In this document: one piece after another, positions 9,362 to 18,464 of the stretch
Layout of the letters: each line of letters opens with the position of its first letter
Position numbering within the stretch: the stretch's first letter is position 1
Source of the DNA: Phoronis australis
Lineage: Eukaryota; Phoronida; Phoronidae
Direction of reading: 5' to 3'
Assembly (NCBI GenBank): GCA_002633005.1
Contig: NMRA01001069.1
Location: forward strand, 33,091 to 60,328
Length of the DNA: 27,238 nt
Notes under the pieces: generated by a model
Databases searched by the model: none
The model's input: only the letters and a program-made list of their open reading frames with translations
What the model was told of the DNA's origin: nothing
Program-made: the position numbers and the translations under genes

Positions 9362-10457
9362 ATGATGATGTCTTTTTATACGCCCACATATTTATATGTG
9401 GCCGCATTATGCCGCCATCTCCGTCCGTCCGGGCGGCGTCCGTCCGGCGTCCGGCGTCTGCTGCTTTATCTCCAAAACCCTTTGACACACGTTCATGAAA
9501 TTTGACACATTGGCTCCATTCATGAATGAGACGGCATGTGCGAACTTTCGGACGGATCCGACTACTGGTGTGCCCCCTAGTGGCAATTTTAGTTTTTTAC
9601 GCTTACTTTTGTATCTTCAAAAGTCCTGAAAGGATTTTCATGAAATTTGGTATGTAGGCACCTATTACTGAGGTGATGGTATCCTCCCGATTTCAAATGG
9701 ATTCAACGTAGTTTGCGCCACCTAGTGGCCATTTTTACTGTTTTCGAGTTTGGATTTTTGCTTCCACCCCTCTATCAACCAAACCGCTCAAAGGATGATT
9801 GTGAAAATTGGCGTGTATGTGCTTACTATAAGGAAGACAGCTGACAATGATTTTCAGACAATTTGCACTACTGTGGCGCCTCCTAGTGGCAGTTTTGTTT
9901 TTTTGCGCCCATGGCTGTATAGATCTCCGAAACCGATTGCAGGATCTTTACTAAATTTAGCAAGTGTATTTATGTGATGTTGACAACGGACGATGACGAC
10001 TTTAGGATAATTCTGACTACCGGTATGCCTCTAGTGGCAATTTTAGTATTTGCCTCTATTGGCAATTTTAGTATTTTACATTGACCTCTGTATTTTCATA
10101 GGTCTTCAGGTGTATACTTTGTGTTACTTCGTGACTGTGAAGGAAAAGTTCCAAGTAGAAATTTGTTTCTGGCATTCTAATGCTGTGCTAATCTCGTATG
10201 TTGGTAAATTTGTTTTTAATTCTATGTTTCTGTGGTGCTTTAAGCAACTGGTGTATAGGATGTGCTTGTATTATGAAGATTACTCACATTTTGCCCCTAG
10301 CCTATTGAGGAGACAATGACCATGCCTTTCCATTTTGCAAAGTACAACATACTACATATATGCCCTCTACTGGCCACTTTATGGTACCAATAAACAACCC
10401 TAGAAGGTTACCGTATGCGGTGCAATTGTGGGCGCATTTCAACGCTCTGCGTTGCTC
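9362..10457. repeat. 1.1-kb interspersed repeat of CCTAGTGGC modules
   Basis: The repeat begins with ATACGCCCACATATTTATAT, a short palindrome, and a run of CCGTCCG words. It then consists of degenerate modules of roughly 145-170 bp. Modules carry a phrase like TTCATGAAATTTGG and end in a CCTAGTGGC-type core. It finishes with GTGGGCGCATTTCAACGCTC and a perfect hairpin CAACGC-TCT-GCGTTG. A second 3' end of the family lies at 20690-21055. This style of repeat is common in invertebrate deuterostome and mollusc genomes, but I cannot name its class. Confidence 0.7.
9570..10378 (-). promoter_or_regulatory. Array of CTCF-like core motifs
   Basis: Read on the minus strand, cores resembling the bilaterian CTCF consensus CCASYAGRKGGCRS occur at 9570-9587 (GCCACTAGGGGGCAC), 9715-9730 (GCCACTAGGTGGCGC), 9875-9892 (GCCACTAGGAGGCGC) and, weaker, at 10025-10041 and 10361-10378. 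All are in the same orientation and lie at equivalent positions of the repeat modules. The match to the core is visible in the sequence. Binding is inference. Confidence 0.45.
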
Positions 10458-10590
10458 TTGTTTACAAACTGCTTCCTATTTTTTAAACCGGTTGCTGGAT
10501 TTTTAAACAGGACATGGGACATTTAAACAGGACGTGCGTTGTGCCAAACAGGACGCTGCGACAAATTAAAAGCGGTTGTGGAGAACACTG

Positions 10591-11782
10591 AGTACCCAAA
10601 AAGAGATTATAACCTTGAGGGGAATTCATTGGAGGAGAGCACCTGTTCAGAGCAATTTCGTGTGATTTTTAAACATTTTTCTTCGGTGGATTAAGCGATA
10701 TTAGGCCTCAAAATAAAAAACCTTGTTTAAAGTTGTAACTATGTTGATATGCTTTATCGAATTTAGCAATATTTACTTTCTGTTCTTGGACATTTATGTC
10801 TTAGTAGTTGTGTGAAAATCTCATTCCTGAATCTCATAGCTGTTGATTTTTATTCAGATTAAAAGTGTCTTCTGAGACTACCAACATAGGTAAGACATAC
10901 TTAAAAGTGGCCATTGGAAATATGTGTGGTTTGGCGTGCATCTGGGTTGGGTGAGCTTCAGTACTTCCCGTGACAAAATATTTACTGTTTTATTTTGAAG
11001 TTCTTCCCCTATATGCAGGACTGCCTTCTGTGGTGGTGTGGAACACTTGAACTAGTAAAGCTTGTAGTTCTTGGCCTGCACCCCTGGAAACTTTGCTTGA
11101 GTTTGGTTTTTCGCAAGTGTTTTGCATTTACAGAATGCAGCCCAGGTATGTTGTCAATCAAAGTTAACATCCTAGAAACATAGATCTGCCCCTATTGCGG
11201 TTGCAGTGCTTTTCCCTTTACCCCAGGCTTGGCCCTCGTGCAGAAATGACGGCATTTTGCCAAACATGAGCTTTAAAACTACAATCCTAGGCGTGATGGA
11301 TTTCTCAAACCAAAGCCATGCTGGGTATTTTCAACTCTTAACCTTCCTTTCTTGACTAATGGTCACTTCCACTCTCAAACTTTGAAGCAATCAATGTTAA
11401 TCATCCATTAACTGGTGTTTTCAAATTGACAATAGTTGATGTGTCTTCCCATGAGCCTGAGGGTGTTTGTTTGGTATTTGTGGAAATGTGCACAACTTGG
11501 TGGCACCAGGGTCTTGTTGGGTGAGTTGGCACATTTTTATGTTTGAATCACTTTCTGGGGAATAGCTTGTAGTATCTATAGTTCATCAATCCCCAGTCAA
11601 GTTCATTTTTCCACATGGCAGTGTGTTGAGTGATTTCAGTGTAGTGTGGTGCTAAAAAGCATAGCTGTACAGGGTTTTTCTTTGGCCTGAACAAAGGGTT
11701 TAACTGTCATTTTTATGGGAACAAAGTTTTACTATGGTATTACGTATATACATAAACAGTGTTGTAATACTGACACCAATAC
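10591..11782. other. Unassigned sequence
   Basis: No supported gene. A 62-codon frame at 10995-11183 has no recognisable similarity. Confidence 0.45.
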
Positions 11783-12195
11783 CAGGGCTCGGTGCTATTA
11801 AAATTGCTAGGTCGTATTTTGTGACCTAGCCAAAATCCCAGGTCGCATTGTCAAATCCAGCTCGCTTTCATAAATGCCAGGTCGCAAAATTTTCCCATTT
11901 ATGCCAAAATTGATTTTTGAGATCATCAAGAAAATGTTTAGATTATGCTCTTACCTGTGGCGTTAAATACTCACAAATTTCAGATCGCACAATTGACTTC
12001 ATTCATGCAGGTATGGCGTTACTGTTCTTCACGACTGCCGTTGAAAGGCTCTAGAGCGCAAGGCAAGTTGCTGACGTGAAAGTTGAATCAGTGCTCTCTA
12101 ACTGAAATGTGCATTAGAGTAGCTGAATTTGCAGTGTGAATAGGGAGAAAATGCCTGTTGAAAAAGTAAGCGGGATTTTGCTAGGTCTCACCTGC
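11783..12195. mobile_element. 3'-truncated copy of the 2629-3420 hAT-like element
   Basis: It begins CAGGGCTCGGTGCTATTAAA and follows the full element base for base for about 410 bp. Shared landmarks include AAATGTTTAGATTATGCT, CTTCACGAC and AGGCAAGTTG. It stops near 12195, shortly before the TTAA of the Kolobok-like copy at 12217. The right half and end are missing. Confidence 0.8.
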
Positions 12196-12245
12196 TATTG
12201 GCTGTCATCAAAGTCGTTAAAGGAGAATGCCACCCGATTTAATTT

Positions 12246-15200
12246 ACTTGGCGAAATTTCGCCAAGTATGTTGCTCTTCCATCAAGTATGTTGGTCTGAC
12301 ATCAAGTTTTTTACTTGGCGAAATAAATTTCGCCAAGTTTGTTGTTCTTCCATCAAGTTTTTTTGTTAGCACTGTACAGGTCGCAATTTTCGTTTGATTC
12401 TCACAAAATTTGCACACGACGTGTAGATCGTAAAGTCCTGGAAGCCTAATGTTTTTTGGTCATGATCGGATTCAAAATGGCGGACGTGGCGGCCATTTTG
12501 TTTCAGATTTCACATTCAAATGCTCGTAGAGGCGGCATTTTTTGACTTTCAGAGCTGAAACTTGGTACGATTATTATAGAACACGTGCTACAACTGTGCC
12601 GAAAAACGTTGACTTCTGGTTTAAGATGGCGGAAACATCGGCGATCGCGCATGCGCACCTCGATTTTGGCCTTAAAACGTTTTCTCCTGTAGAGGGCGCA
12701 TTATGAGGCCAATTCCTTCGAATTTTTGCAGGTATTAGTTTCTTATGACATGCTATTATTCAAAGTCAAAAAACCGGAAGTTGCTTTCAAAATGGCGGAT
12801 CTGACGCATGTTGACCCATTTTCAGTCGTGCTGGAGTGCCATTTTAAACGGGAAGAGAAAAAGACGTGATTTTTTGCAAGTGGATTCTCTGAGGTGTACT
12901 CTTTCAAATGACCTGTGACAATTTTTTTTCTCAGACTTGCCGTTTTCGAGTTATTTGACTTTAAATTTCTTTAAAAAACGCCAAATTTCATTTTTTTCGA
13001 AGAATTTACGAAATGAGGCAGTACCATCAGTTTAGATAGAGTTTTAAACGGGATTTCAGAAGATGTTTTTCATTTTTCGCTACGACGTCTACTTTTTGAA
13101 TTATTTGAGATTTTCTGATAGCGCTGTTCCTTTGTTGACAGCTCTTGCTGCACTGATGATGGTTTAGCTTCTGTTGAACTAGACTGTAGCTTATTTCTTG
13201 CTGATTTATGACATCTAATTGTTATGACGTTGTTCAGCATCATCACCATTGTCATCATATTCGTCATCTTCATCATCATCTCCGTCGTCTATGCAGTTAA
13301 TTTCAGCAAGTGTCGCTCAAGACTGTAGCCTGTACTTACTGATTTCTGACCATCAAGACATTGCTCATACAGGCCGCATTTTTCAACGTGCAGGGCTGAA
13401 AATTGGTACGATTATTATAGCACACAAGCACTACAACTGCGCTGTAAATCTTTAACTTCCGGTCAAGGATGGCGAAAATATCGGCAATAGCGTATGTGCA
13501 CCTGGATAACTGGCCAAAAACATTTTTTCGTGTAGAGGTGGAATTGGTGAACCAATCATTTTCAAACTGGTCACGTGTTTGTTGCTATTGATTGGTTTTT
13601 ATAAAATTTTGTTTAACCGGAAGTCACTTTCAAGATGGCGGTTGTTGCGCATTTTCAGCCGTTTTCAATTGTTCTACGGTCGCATTTTTAAGGGGAAGAG
13701 CAAATGACGTGAATTTTTGCATGTGGATTCCTTGAAGTATGCTCTTTCAAAAGTTCTGTGATAACGTTTTTTTCGGACTTGCCGTTTTCGAGTTATTTGA
13801 CTTTGAATTTCAAAAAAACACAAAATTTCAATTTTTTCAAAAAAAGTATGAAATGTTGCGAAACTATCAATTTAGATAGAGTTTGGAACGGTCTTTCAGA
13901 AGATGTTTTCTATTTTTCGCTTGGACGTCTACTTCTTGGAATTATTTGAGATTTTCTAATAGGGCTCTTCCTTTGTTGAGCGCTCTTACTGCATTGATGT
14001 TGGTTTAGATTATTTGAACAAGACTGTAGCTTATTTCTTACTAATTTATGACATCTAAGTTCGTCGTATGAATGTTATCGTGTTGTTCATAATCTCCGCC
14101 TTCATCGTCATGATTGTTATCGTCGTCCTCCCCATCGTCCTGTTTTCGCGTAATTTCGCCAAGTGTCGCTCCTCTGAGCGCTCTCGTTTTTTTTTCGGTT
14201 GTTCGCATGATACAGGCCCCAATTTTCGTTCGATCATCAGGAAATTTACACATAACATGTTGATCTGGAAGTACTGGAAGCCTATTGTTAAGATAGCGGC
14301 TGTGGCGGCCTTTTTGTTTTCATTTTAAGATTCAAAGGCTTCTGGAGGCTACAATTTTTTATGTACAGACCTGAAAATCGGCACAATTAATGGACCGGAT
14401 GTGCTCTATATTTATACCGGAAATTGTTCACTTCCATTTAAAGATGGCGGAAAATATTGGCACTCGCGCATGCGCACCTCTATTTCGGGAAAAAAAATTT
14501 CTCCTGTAGAGGGCGCATTGTTGGGCCAATTCCTTCGAATTTTTTCAGATACTAGTTTTTTATGGCATGCTATTATATAAAGCCAAAAAACCGGAAGTTG
14601 CTTTCAGGATGGCATTTTCAGTCGTGCTGGAGTGCCATTTTTAATGGGAAGATAAAAAGACGTGATTTTTTGCATGTGGATTCTTCGAGGTATACTTTCA
14701 AATGACCTGTAACAATTTTTTCTCATACTTACCGTTTTCGAGTTATTTGACTAAGAAATTAAAAAAACGCTGAAGTTTACGAAATTAGCTGATACCATCA
14801 GTTTAGATAGAGTTTTGAATGGGCTTTCAGGAGATGTTTTCCATTTTTCGCTAGGACGTCTACTTTTCGAATTATTCGAGATTTTCTGATAGCGCTGTTC
14901 CTTTTTTGAGCGCTCTTGCTGCATTGATGTTGGTTTAGTTTCTATTCAACAAGTGTGTAGCCTATTTCTTGCTGAGTTATGACATGTAAGTGCTTTATAT
15001 GAATGTAATGATGTTGTTCAGCATCATCACCATCGTCATCATATTCGTTATCTTCGTCATCATCTCTTCAGTTAATTTTCGCCAAGTGTCGTTCAAGACT
15101 GTAGCCTATACTGATGTCTGGCCTCTACTTTCGTCTTGTGAATGTTATCATTACTTGAATTGTTCATCATCGCCACCATCGTTGTCACATTCGTCCTCTT

Positions 15201-15262
15201 CATCATCATCTCTATCGTCTTTTCTGTTAATTTCGCCAAGTGTCGCTCCTCGGAGCGCTTTC
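12246..15262. repeat. 3-kb insert of three head-to-tail repeat units
   Basis: Three diverged units run 12376-13320, 13321-14170 and 14171-15095, followed by a duplicated unit end (15096-15262). Each unit ends in AATTTCGCCAAGTGTCGCTC or close to it. Each contains an ATC-rich trinucleotide tract just before that end and a CATTTTTCGCT..GACGTCTACTT block. The insert opens with two palindromes built on ACTTGGCGAAAT (12246-12267, 12312-12337). Some unit junctions have a hairpin such as CGCTCC-TC-GGAGCG. It interrupts Kolobok-like copy A between ATTTAATT and ATTAG. Acidic D/E-rich frames on the minus strand come from the ATC tracts and are not judged to be genes. Confidence 0.7.
12630..14610 (+). 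promoter_or_regulatory. Repeated NRF1-, ETS- and YY1-like motif clusters
   Basis: In unit one, AAGATGGCGG (12623-12632) is followed by CGCGCATGCGCAC (12646-12658), then CCGGAAGT about 130 bp on and AAAATGGCGG. Unit two has GGATGGCG, a degraded palindrome, then CCGGAAGT and AAGATGGCGG (13617-13641). Unit three has AAGATGGCGG, CGCGCATGCGCAC (14464-14476), then CCGGAAGT and GGATGGC. These match the cores known for YY1 (AAGATGGCGG), NRF1 (GCGCATGCGC) and ETS/GABP (CCGGAAGT). The same order is kept in each unit. Regulatory activity is inferred only. Confidence 0.4.
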
Positions 15263-15382
15263 ATTAGTTTTTTTTATCGTCTAAATCAGTCTATATCCAC
15301 ATCGCCTCTTATACGGTCGACCTCACCTAACCTGTGGAGAAGGTAAGAAACGACGCAGCGACGTCAGTGGTTCGTCTGCAGA

Positions 15383-15676
15383 GTGAAATGCATTCCCGCT
15401 TGTCCGAACTGTGAAGTTGTGAAGAAAGCCGGTATATCGTTTTTTCGACTTCTTTGAGAGCCCGAAAAGCTTAGGAAATGGCTCGTAGTGAAGAATGAAA
15501 GGTTGGGTGCTAATAGCAAGTATGAGGCCGTGAAACATCTCTGTGTCTGTGGCCGGCATTACGTCGACAGTGATTTCTCTGACGAATTCCGGCTAAGCAA
15601 AGAACTATCCATCCGTTTCGTTGCCTGTGCATGTTCACGGCGCCTCTCTAGATCAGTGTATTCCGGTTCGAACTGA
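15383..15676 (+). pseudogene. THAP zinc-finger remnant (Kolobok-like transposase, copy A)
   Basis: One frame reads CIPACPNC (15389-15412), then KKAGISFFRLL, an in-frame TGA at 15455-15457, then EPEKLRKWLVVKNE and finally VCGRHYVDSDF (about 15542-15574). The two cysteines at the start (C-x3-C), the conserved W, and the terminal C-x2-H followed by aromatic residues match the C2CH THAP-type DNA-binding zinc finger. THAP domains act as DNA-binding heads of P-element and Kolobok transposases. The initiator ATG present in copy B is lost and the stop breaks the frame, so it is a pseudogene. The frame continues to 15676 without recognisable content; a splice donor after the THAP domain would be expected in an intact gene. 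Confidence 0.65.
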
Positions 15677-15700
15677 TAGCCTGTGAAACCTAATGATCCG
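15560..15700 (-). pseudogene. Opposing-strand frame with GYQFEPEY motif (copy A)
   Basis: On the minus strand this stretch reads GYQFEPEYTD, ERRREHAQATKRMDSSLLSR and so on, ending at TAA 15561-15559. It is the counterpart of the plus-strand exon at 17322-17490 in copy B. Upstream, the N-terminal part and ATG seen in copy B are destroyed by substitutions, so it is a remnant. A [PG]YxFEPE start is typical, as I recall, of the P2X7-C-terminal-domain-like proteins that are numerous in invertebrates, but the diagnostic cysteine-rich part is not present here. It overlaps the THAP frame on the other strand. Confidence 0.4.
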
Positions 15701-15831
15701 ACCCGTGAAGTTTTCGTCGCATGAGCTCTTGACTAAGTCGGGATTGGCGCTGGGCGAGTTGCCGTTTATTAGTAGACGTTTATAACTCTGCGTTCTGTTT
15801 CGAAATGAATTATTCTCATCCTAAATATATA

Positions 15832-16120
15832 AAGGTAAATAAAACAACAAGAATGGATCAACTGAAATTTTCGGATATAATAACGTCCTTCGTCAACAGA
15901 AACAGAAATACAGTAAAATCAAACACTATATGACAATTGACATTGAAGATGTGTTGTAATGAATATGATACATTGTTGCGGAAATAATTAAATGATATAA
16001 TGTAAAAATTTTTTATGTTTAATCCATGAGGTTCTAGTGTATTGAGCTTGTCTATAAAAAATTGTTCTTTTTAATATCCGTAAATTTCAGTTGATCCATT
16101 CTTGTTGTTTTATTTACCTT
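15832..16120 (-). mobile_element. 5'-truncated Penelope-like retroelement fragment with inverted ends
   Basis: The 289-bp fragment has 47-bp inverted ends differing mainly at one base (AAGGTAAATAAAACAACAAG at the left, its inverse ending at 16120). Its minus-strand frame encodes the C-terminus of a GIY-YIG endonuclease domain. Penelope-like elements are known to carry a GIY-YIG domain after the reverse transcriptase, to be 5'-truncated, and to have partial terminal repeats in inverted orientation, all as seen here. Both sides are TA-rich (microsatellite on the right), so no target duplication can be fixed. It sits directly after the second piece of Kolobok-like copy A. Confidence 0.55.
15858..16067 (-). 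pseudogene. GIY-YIG endonuclease C-terminal remnant
   Basis: The minus-strand frame begins EQFFIDKLNTLEPHGLN and stays open for 69 codons to TGA at 15860-15858. The pattern E-x-F-[FW]-I-x-x-L-x-T-x-x-P-x-G-L-N is characteristic of the end of GIY-YIG domains in Penelope-like and some LINE elements. A TAA lies two codons upstream of the E, so the body of the domain (GIY, YIG, catalytic R and E) is missing. The following 50 residues are hydrophobic and show no motif, so true coding may have ended earlier. No ATG start exists because this is the tail of a larger protein. Confidence 0.6.
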
Positions 16121-16167
16121 CATATATATACATATACATATACATATATATATGTATATATATATTT
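16121..16167. repeat. TA/CA microsatellite
   Basis: Alternating CATATA and TATATG words, starting at the last base of the Penelope-like fragment. Confidence 0.9.
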
Positions 16168-17321
16168 TACAATTCGTGTAACAAAAGTGTCCTTAAAGGA
16201 GCATGCCACCCGAAAAACAACCCAAGTTGTATCAATTTAGATCGAGTAGTTCTACTCCATAACGACACGTACGGTTGCGTTACGTGACACCTGACGGCAG
16301 GCGGAGGTGTTGAAATTATCCAATGACGTCATCGGTTTCACACGCAGTCTGTTCAGCAGTTCACAACACGGGTTACTGGTGTCAGCTTATCGCTTGAAGT
16401 CATCGTTTAACACCAATAAATCATCAAACTTCGATGTAAAACTCTTAAAAATACACCGAGTTCTTATAAAAACGTGTTGTTTTATTTTGCTCTTACGGAT
16501 TTTTTGGTATTTGGACACACCGTAGTCTACAAAGTTCGACAGGCCAACTAAGTCCATATCAGGAGTTTGAAGTCTGTTTGGAAATAGTTTCGAAGTATTT
16601 TCCGTGAGATACAGGAGAACCTAGATCTGTGTTGTTTAGACTTGTGATTTTTTTAGGTCTGAACACAAAACGCTTGTTGTCTCGGCCAGTGGCCGGAGCC
16701 CGATCAGGCCTGTCGTGGCCGCCCAGATCGATGGACTCGTTGCGGCCGCGGCCAGTGGCTCGGAAACTGATCAGACATCACAAACATAAACCAGCCAAAG
16801 TTCAGTGGAAACTAAACTTTCAATCAAGAAAATACTACACTAGTTAGTCAAAATAATGTGCACGTGATTATGTTGGCGAATTAGCAACGAAACTAAAAAT
16901 CTACTTACTCGTGGGGGTCCGCGAATTCAGTTCCGATTTGGCCACAGCACCGTCGGGGCAGAAGTTGTACATTGACAATCTTTATTTGAGTAATGTAAAT
17001 GTTAATAAAGATTCCCCTAACACCTGGCCGTGGGATGGAAATTGACTGAGTTGTTTCACAACAGTTTTTGCCAGCAAACACTTAAATTAGCATGAGCTCA
17101 GTCAGCTTTGCCTTAATTGTCCCGTCAATTAGTTTTATTGCTCCTAAGGTAACGCAGTGATTTATTCACTGCTGGCTTCTTAAATCATTTGCACTCACGA
17201 ACACTCTTAAGTCATTAGAACTTGCATCTAATGAGGCAGACATTGTTTAAGTTTTATATAAGCATTGGTTAGGGTGAGAATAATTCATTTTGAAACAGAA
17301 CGCTCAGTAACAAACATCAAC

Positions 17322-17490
17322 ATGGCAACGGCAATCCCGTGTGACTTAGATGAGAGCTCGTCAGTCGAACCCGACAAAGACTTCGCAGGTGGATCGTTAA
17401 GTTTAACAAGCTATCAATTCGAACAGGAATACAATGATGAAGACGCGCCGTGAACAAGCTCAGACAACGGAACGTATGGATAGTTATTTG
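17322..17490 (+). pseudogene. Opposing-strand first exon with YQFE motif (copy B)
   Basis: ATG at 17322 opens MATAIPCDLDESSSVEPDKD, a short acidic N-terminus, followed by SLTSYQFEQEYNDE. A one-base shift relative to copy A then gives an early TGA (17451-17453). In the shifted frame the copy-A-like TRREQAQTTERMDSYL continues to a GTAAGC donor at 17491. It therefore looks like the first exon of a second protein of the Kolobok-like element, now frameshifted. Similarity of the YxFEPEY motif to P2X7-C-like invertebrate proteins is tentative. It converges on and partly overlaps the THAP frame on the minus strand. Confidence 0.4.
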
Positions 17491-17723
17491 GTAAGCCGGC
17501 ATTCGTCAGGCACTGTCAACGACTGCTGGTCACAGACACGGAGATGCTTCACGGCCTCGTACTTACTATTTACAGCGTACTTTTCATTCTTCACTACCAC
17601 GAGCCACTTTCTAAGCATTTCGGACTCTCGTGGAAGTCGAAAAAAAAACGATATACCCGCTTTCCTTGCAGCTGCATAGTTCGGACAAGCGGGAACGATG
17701 CACCGAAACATAGCGGCATTCAC
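17484..17723 (-). pseudogene. THAP zinc-finger remnant (Kolobok-like transposase, copy B)
   Basis: The minus-strand frame starts at ATG 17723 or, more like a THAP protein, at the internal ATG giving MFRCIVPACPNY. It continues KAGISFFFRLPRESEMLRKW (the F-x-x-P and W of the THAP fold) and reaches KHLRVC. There a deletion relative to copy A destroys the C-x2-H (copy A: VCGRHYVDSDF; here VCDQQSLTV) and leads to a stop at 17486-17484. The start and first zinc ligands are better preserved than in copy A, the last ligands worse. Neither copy could make a functional domain. It reads inward from the right terminus of copy B. Confidence 0.65.
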
Positions 17724-18464
17724 TCTGCAGATGAACCACTGATGTTGCTAGCATTGTTTCGCACCTTCCTCACAGGTTAACGCGACACCTCTTGGTAAGG
17801 TAAGGTTGATCGTATTCGAGGTGATGTGGATATAGACCGATTAAGACGGCCAAAAAAGACTAATTAAATCGGGTGGCATTCTCCTTTAAGAGGTTCTGGA
17901 TCGCATTATTTAGTTTCAGATTTATTTTCTACGTTATTTATTCTCACCCTAACCAATGCTTATATGAAACTGAAACAAAGTCTGTCTCATTAGATACAAG
18001 TTGTAATGTCTTGGAAAGCTCTTGAGTGCAAATGTTTTGAGAAGCCAGCAATGAATAAACCACTGTGTTACTGGCTTTTGACCGGTCACTTAGGCCGTGT
18101 GAGTGCATACTAATTCAGTGTTTGCTTGCAGAAAGCTCAATGTTGTGAAACAATTACTCGATTTTATATGCTATGGTAACAAATTAGGGGAATCTTCATT
18201 TAGAAATACAAATTATTCAAATCATTTTTACTGTATAACCTTTGCCCCGACGGTCTTTGGAAGGGGAACCCGACATCGCGGCCCCCCGACTAGTAAGTAA
18301 ATTTTCAGTTTTGTGGCTAATTCACATAAATAATTACGTGCACATTATTTCATTAGCTCACTATTAATAGTCGTTTCGTGACTGGAGGTTTAGTTTCCAA
18401 CTCAAGCTGGTTTACGTTCGTGCTAGACTCGGCAGCCGCAACGGGCGTGATTGGGTTTCGAGCC

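Larger units (their letters stand above)
7382..10590. mobile_element. Possible 3.2-kb hAT-like element bracketed by CAGTG ends
   Basis: The left end CAGTGTTCTCCACACC at 7382 and the right end GGTTGTGGAGAACACTG ending at 10590 are inverted over about 14 bp. They match the ends of the 954-1728 element. AGTAC lies immediately outside both (7377-7381 and 10591-10595), consistent with a 5-bp target duplication. The interior has no transposase frame I recognise, and it contains a separate 1.1-kb repeat. It is either a large non-autonomous element or a composite. The ends and duplication are observed, but unity of the interior is inference. Confidence 0.5.
16197..17885 (-). mobile_element. Kolobok-like transposon copy B, complete ends
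   Basis: The ends are AGGAGCATGCCACCCG (16197) and CGGGTGGCATTCTCCT (ending 17885), inverted over 16 bp with one mismatch. TTAA lies directly outside each (16193-16196 and 17886-17889). TTAA duplication, AGGAG-type termini and a THAP-bearing frame reading inward from the right end point to the Kolobok superfamily. At 1689 bp it is too short for a full transposase, so it is an internally deleted, non-autonomous copy. Its segment 16700-17290 is inverted relative to 17936-18468. A GC-rich block at 16680-16780 holds a direct repeat of GGCCAGTGGC and several GGCC palindromes. Confidence 0.75.

Noticed and set aside
10435-10470. Helitron 3' end, because of the hairpin CAACGC-TCT-GCGTTG
   Set aside because: No CTRR follows the hairpin, and there is no TC start or A|T insertion at the other end of the repeat.
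14041-14258. Minus-strand D/E-rich frames suggesting an acidic protein
   Set aside because: The acidic run is the translation of an ATC trinucleotide tract that recurs in each tandem unit, with frame changes between units.
14990-15346. 118-codon plus-strand frame with a hydrophobic start and Ser-rich middle
   Set aside because: It is made of two ATC/TCA-rich tracts of the repeat unit and crosses the junction into Kolobok-like copy A.
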